Shown: in pieces, positions 61,079-64,000 of the stretch | How the letters are laid out: each line of letters opens with the position of its first letter | How positions within the stretch are numbered: position 1 is the stretch's first letter | From: Nitratireductor thuwali | GTDB lineage: Bacteria; Pseudomonadota; Alphaproteobacteria; Rhizobiales; Rhizobiaceae | Direction: 5' to 3' | Length of the DNA stretch: 64,000 nt | Assembly: GCF_036621415.1 (NCBI RefSeq) | Contig: NZ_CP030941.1 | Location: forward strand, 1,488,001-1,552,000 | The notes under the pieces: generated by a model | What the model was told of the DNA's origin: nothing | What the model saw: the letters and a program-made list of their open reading frames with translations, nothing else | The model's database searches: none | Made by a program: the position numbers and the translations under genes

Positions 61079-62686
61079 ATGAAGAAAATGGTCATGAGCG
61101 AACGGCGGCAGGAGATTGCAGCTGAAACATCCGGACCACTGAGTTTCCCGGTTTTCCGGGCACTGTGGATAGCGACCGTCGTCTCCAATGTCGGCACATG
61201 GATGCACGATGTCGGCGCTGGCTGGCTGATGACCTCGCTGTCGCCAAGCCCGTTGCTGGTTGCGTTGGTTCAGGCGGCGACGACGCTGCCGATGTTCCTG
61301 CTTGCCCTGCCGGCCGGAGCGCTGGCCGACATCATCGACCGGCGCAAGATGCTGCTGACGGCTCAGCTGCTCGGCCTGTTCGCAGCGGCTATGCTGGCCT
61401 TCCTGACATTCTACAACCTCGTCACGCCCGAAGTGCTGCTGGCCGGAACCTTCCTGCTCGGCATCGCCGCGGCGCTCAGTGCCCCGGTGTTCCAGGCGAT
61501 CGTGCCTGAGCTGGTGGATAAGCAGGCATTGCCGGACGCCATTGCGTTGAACAGCCTCGGGGTCAACATCTCGCGCGCCATCGGGCCCGCGCTCGGCGGC
61601 GTCGTCGTCGCGCTTGCCGGCACCCCGGCCGTGTTCGCGTTGAACGCGCTTTCAGTGGTAGGCGTTCTGGCGGTACTGTTCACCTGGAAACGTCCTGAAG
61701 CCGTTCACAATCTCCCACCCGAACACTTCTTCGGGGCACTGAAGGCCGGCTACCGCTACACGCGGCATTCTCCGGCGATGCGTCTCGTGCTGGTAAGGGC
61801 GGTGGGTTTTTTCGTGTTCGCGAGCGCTCTCTGGGCAATGCTACCGCTCATCGCGCGACACGGACTTGGCCTGGATGCAGCCGGCTACGGAGTTCTTCTC
61901 GGCTGCATGGGCGCGGGGGCGGTGCTGGGTGCGATCCTCCTGAAGCGGTTGCGCAAAGCGGTGTCCGCCAACACGATATCCGCCGCGGCCACACTGCTGT
62001 ATGCGCTGGCGATGCTGGGGCTCGCTCTGGTCTCCAATCCGTGGATCGCCGGTGTCGTCATATTTACGGCCGGCCTCGCCTGGATCGGCATGCTGACCTC
62101 GCTGAACGTGGCGGCGCAAATGGCATCTCCCGGATGGGTGAAGGCGCGCGCGCTTGCCGTCTATCTGCTCGTCTTTCAAGGGGCGATGACAGGCGGCAGT
62201 GTCCTGTGGGGCTCGATCGCCACCAGCAGCAGCGTGGCAACAGCGCTTTTGGTCGCGGCAGTGGGACAGGGGATAGGCCTGCTCATCGCCTTCCGCTGGC
62301 GCCTGCCGCAGGATTCGGCCAGCGATCTGGCACCCTCGAACCATTGGGCGGAACCGGTGGTCTCCGTCCAGCCGTCCGAAGACCGCGGTCCCGTCCTCGT
62401 CGAGATCGAGTATCGCGTTGAACCCGACCGCCAGGCCGAATTCGTGGAGGCCCTACGCGGGTTCCACTCCGTAAGGCAGCGTGACGGCGCGATACGGTGG
62501 GATGTATGGGAGGATGTCGCGGAACCCGGGCGGGTCATAGAAAGCTTCGTCGTCGAAAGCTGGATTGAGCATCAGCGCCAGCACAGCCGGGTAACGCGTA
62601 CCGACCAGCTCGATCAGGAAATGATAAACGCGTTCCATGTCGGTGATCAGCCGCCACTGGTACGTCATCTGCTGCGTCCGGCCTGA
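61079..62686 (+). CDS. MFS exporter (EntS/DHA3-like) fused to a C-terminal antibiotic-biosynthesis-monooxygenase-like domain
   Basis: A protein of about 535 residues. Residues about 20-415 form a 12-helix MFS carrier: FRALWIATVVSNVGTWMHDV, LPMFLLALPAGALADIIDRR (motif A), FQAIVPELVDKQALPDAIAL and SRAIGPALGGVVVALAGTPA. The last 110 residues form a soluble ABM-like ferredoxin fold: VLVEIEYRVEPDRQAEFVEA then RQRDGAIRWDVWEDVAEPGR and ESWIEHQRQHSRVTRTDQ. ATG 61079 is preferred to a frame start at 60887 that overlaps the amidohydrolase. It probably exports a small organic compound. Confidence 0.85.
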   Translation: MKKMVMSERRQEIAAETSGPLSFPVFRALWIATVVSNVGTWMHDVGAGWLMTSLSPSPLLVALVQAATTLPMFLLALPAGALADIIDRRKMLLTAQLLGLFAAAMLAFLTFYNLVTPEVLLAGTFLLGIAAALSAPVFQAIVPELVDKQALPDAIALNSLGVNISRAIGPALGGVVVALAGTPAVFALNALSVVGVLAVLFTWKRPEAVHNLPPEHFFGALKAGYRYTRHSPAMRLVLVRAVGFFVFASALWAMLPLIARHGLGLDAAGYGVLLGCMGAGAVLGAILLKRLRKAVSANTISAAATLLYALAMLGLALVSNPWIAGVVIFTAGLAWIGMLTSLNVAAQMASPGWVKARALAVYLLVFQGAMTGGSVLWGSIATSSSVATALLVAAVGQGIGLLIAFRWRLPQDSASDLAPSNHWAEPVVSVQPSEDRGPVLVEIEYRVEPDRQAEFVEALRGFHSVRQRDGAIRWDVWEDVAEPGRVIESFVVESWIEHQRQHSRVTRTDQLDQEMINAFHVGDQPPLVRHLLRPA

Positions 62687-62742
62687 CCGACAGAACGCCC
62701 AATCAAACAACCTATTCATGCCGCCGGCTGGCCGACGGGCTC

Positions 62743-62840
62743 ATGCCTGCGCTCGGCACCACGTTTTCGCGGCAGGAGATTGGCCCGCAAGATCGGCACC
62801 TGGAAAGCAGCTTCTGCGCCGCGACGTGTGCGCCCGCTCG
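62743..62840 (+). pseudogene. Possible LysR effector-domain relic C
   Basis: The frame around GCAAGATCGGCAC (62787-62799) reads RRLARKIGTWKAASAPRR, close to the LysR segment LIARKIGTxxxVxAAP. It is short, flanked by non-coding DNA and shares the motif with relics near 56337 and 57851. The rest of the 310-base gap to the next gene shows no feature other than an AGGAGAAA site at its end. Confidence 0.35.
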
Positions 62841-62996
62841 CTATGCTTCCAATCGTGAAGCGATGAACCGCTCGCGTCCAAGGTGGAGCGCGAGCAGACG
62901 CGAAAACCGCCTGCCTCTCAAGCCGGAGGCGAGACCACCGCCGCGAGGCCCTACTCCCGCGCGGCAGAGCCCCACCGACCACCAAGGAGAAATGCA

Positions 62997-63827
62997 ATGG
63001 CAACCATCACCACATCAGACGGGACCACCCTCTTCTACAAGGATTGGGGACCGAAAGACGCGCAGCCTATCGTGTTTCATCATGGCTGGCCGCTCAGCGC
63101 CGACGACTGGGACAACCAGATGCTATTCTTCCTGTCCGAAGGCTACCGAGTTATCGCGCATGATCGGCGCGGCCATGGCCGGTCCGACCAGACCGACACC
63201 GGCAACGACATGGACACTTATGCCGCGGATGTGGCCGAGATCGCCAAGGCGCTCGATCTGCGCGACGCGGTCCATATCGGCCATTCGACCGGCGGCGGCG
63301 AAGTCACGCGTTATGCGGCGCGCGCCGAACGCGGCCGTGTGGCCAAGGCCATTCTGATCGCAGCGATCCCGCCGGTAATGGCTCAGTCCGACGCCAACCC
63401 GGACGGCGTTCCGATGGAGGTCTTCGACGGGTTGCGCTCCGCCCTGGAGGCAAACCGCGCGCAATTCTATCGCGATCTGCCGAGCGGACCCTTCTACGGC
63501 TTCAACCGGGAGGGCGCGAAGGTCAGCCAGGGCCTGATCGACAATTGGTGGCGCCAGGGCATGAGCGGCGGCGCCAAGGCGCATCATGACTGCATCGAGG
63601 TGTTTTCGGAGACCGACTTCACGGAGGATCTGAAGGCACTCACCGTTCCCGTGCTGATCATCCACGGCGAGGACGATCAGATCGTGCCGATCGAGAACGC
63701 GGCTCACAAGGCGATCAAGCTCGTCAGGGACGGAACGCTGAAGACCTATCGCGGCCTTTCTCACGGCCTGTTCGCCACGCATCCGGATGTGGTGAACCCG
63801 GATATGCTGGCCTTCATCCGCGCCTGA
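62997..63827 (+). CDS. Alpha/beta hydrolase, non-haem chloroperoxidase-like
   Basis: A 276-residue cytoplasmic enzyme of the cofactor-free haloperoxidase/esterase branch. It starts [40 protein letters not shown] carries the oxyanion HGWP motif, the nucleophile Ser is in [17 protein letters not shown], the Asp in [16 protein letters not shown] and the His in [28 protein letters not shown] precedes ATG 62997. These enzymes act mainly as perhydrolases or esterases. It is transcribed alone after a 310-base gap. Confidence 0.92.
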   Translation: MATITTSDGTTLFYKDWGPKDAQPIVFHHGWPLSADDWDNQMLFFLSEGYRVIAHDRRGHGRSDQTDTGNDMDTYAADVAEIAKALDLRDAVHIGHSTGGGEVTRYAARAERGRVAKAILIAAIPPVMAQSDANPDGVPMEVFDGLRSALEANRAQFYRDLPSGPFYGFNREGAKVSQGLIDNWWRQGMSGGAKAHHDCIEVFSETDFTEDLKALTVPVLIIHGEDDQIVPIENAAHKAIKLVRDGTLKTYRGLSHGLFATHPDVVNPDMLAFIRA

Positions 63828-64000
63828 GACGGCTTAGCCGAAGGCAATCGGCGGCCGCGCCGTGCGCGACCGCCGAAAGGGCGCCTTCGTGCACGCACTG
63901 CTCGCCGTCGCTGGCGCGAGGATACACTGCCGGATAGTGTCGGCTTTCAGCGGGAGTGTGTTCGGCGCTGTTGGAAGCGTTGGCAATCCGTACTCGACAC

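Noticed and set aside
62453..62719. 88-residue minus-strand gene at the end of the MFS fusion
   Set aside because: Overlaps the ABM-like tail on the opposite strand and has no ribosome site; the tail explains the conservation pattern.

Overview
The window is GC-rich, densely coded DNA with no rRNA, tRNA or CRISPR array that I can see. Its content (an agl-type alpha-glucoside operon in the order permease, glucosidase, ATPase; many TRAP and TctABC solute importers; GntR/FCD, IclR and WYL regulators; ATGA start-stop overlaps; a B12 riboswitch; Zur-like sites) fits an alphaproteobacterium of the Hyphomicrobiales, probably near the Phyllobacteriaceae/Rhizobiaceae. The genus is inference only.

Layout. 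1-3030: tail of an alpha-glucoside ABC operon (aglG fragment, aglA, aglK). 3170-5353: rlmN, a palindromic repeat and a LysE-type exporter. 5614-9021: a TRAP importer with a 55-residue extra membrane protein. 9031-11222: convergent GlcNAc genes (nagA and a SIS-domain deaminase). 11412-19215: a shikimate/quinate-like island with TRAP importer, AroE, AroQ, a Gfo/Idh dehydrogenase, two GntR regulators and an AEC carrier. 19462-24218: a membrane cytochrome c, then a B12-riboswitch unit with a CbiX-ferredoxin fusion and a peptide/nickel-type ABC importer lacking a local ATPase. 24608-27593: a zinc chaperone fusing an AztD-like propeller to ZinT, divergent from a thioredoxin-reductase-like enzyme, with Zur-like sites between. 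27719-39559: a catabolic island split by an IclR regulator (Tm-1-like/UPF0261 protein, HAD hydrolase and class III aminotransferase on one side; TctCBA, aldehyde dehydrogenase, second aminotransferase and two SDRs on the other). 39570-41163: a LysR relic, an orphan HpaR-like MarR regulator and a decarboxylase relic. 41323-48552: a seven-gene sugar operon (galactonate-dehydratase-like enolase, SDR, RbsBAC-type importer, GntR, aldose epimerase) whose permease has a one-base frameshift.

49018-63827 is accessory DNA. It holds a WYL regulator, broken genes (an internally deleted hypothetical, a truncated alpha/beta hydrolase, an McrC tail), two nested IS3-family elements, and a loose group of small enzymes: DUF4260 protein, two alpha/beta hydrolases, RidA, XapX, isochorismatase-type hydrolase, YtcJ-type amidohydrolase and an MFS exporter with a monooxygenase-like tail. 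Intergenic spaces here carry what look like decayed LysR regulators.

How the genes work together. Most of the window is a series of import-and-catabolise modules, each with its own regulator. The units most worth attention are the B12-riboswitch transporter unit, the AztD-ZinT fusion, the IclR/TctABC/aminotransferase island and the XapX-isochorismatase-amidohydrolase-MFS group. None has a function I can name with certainty.
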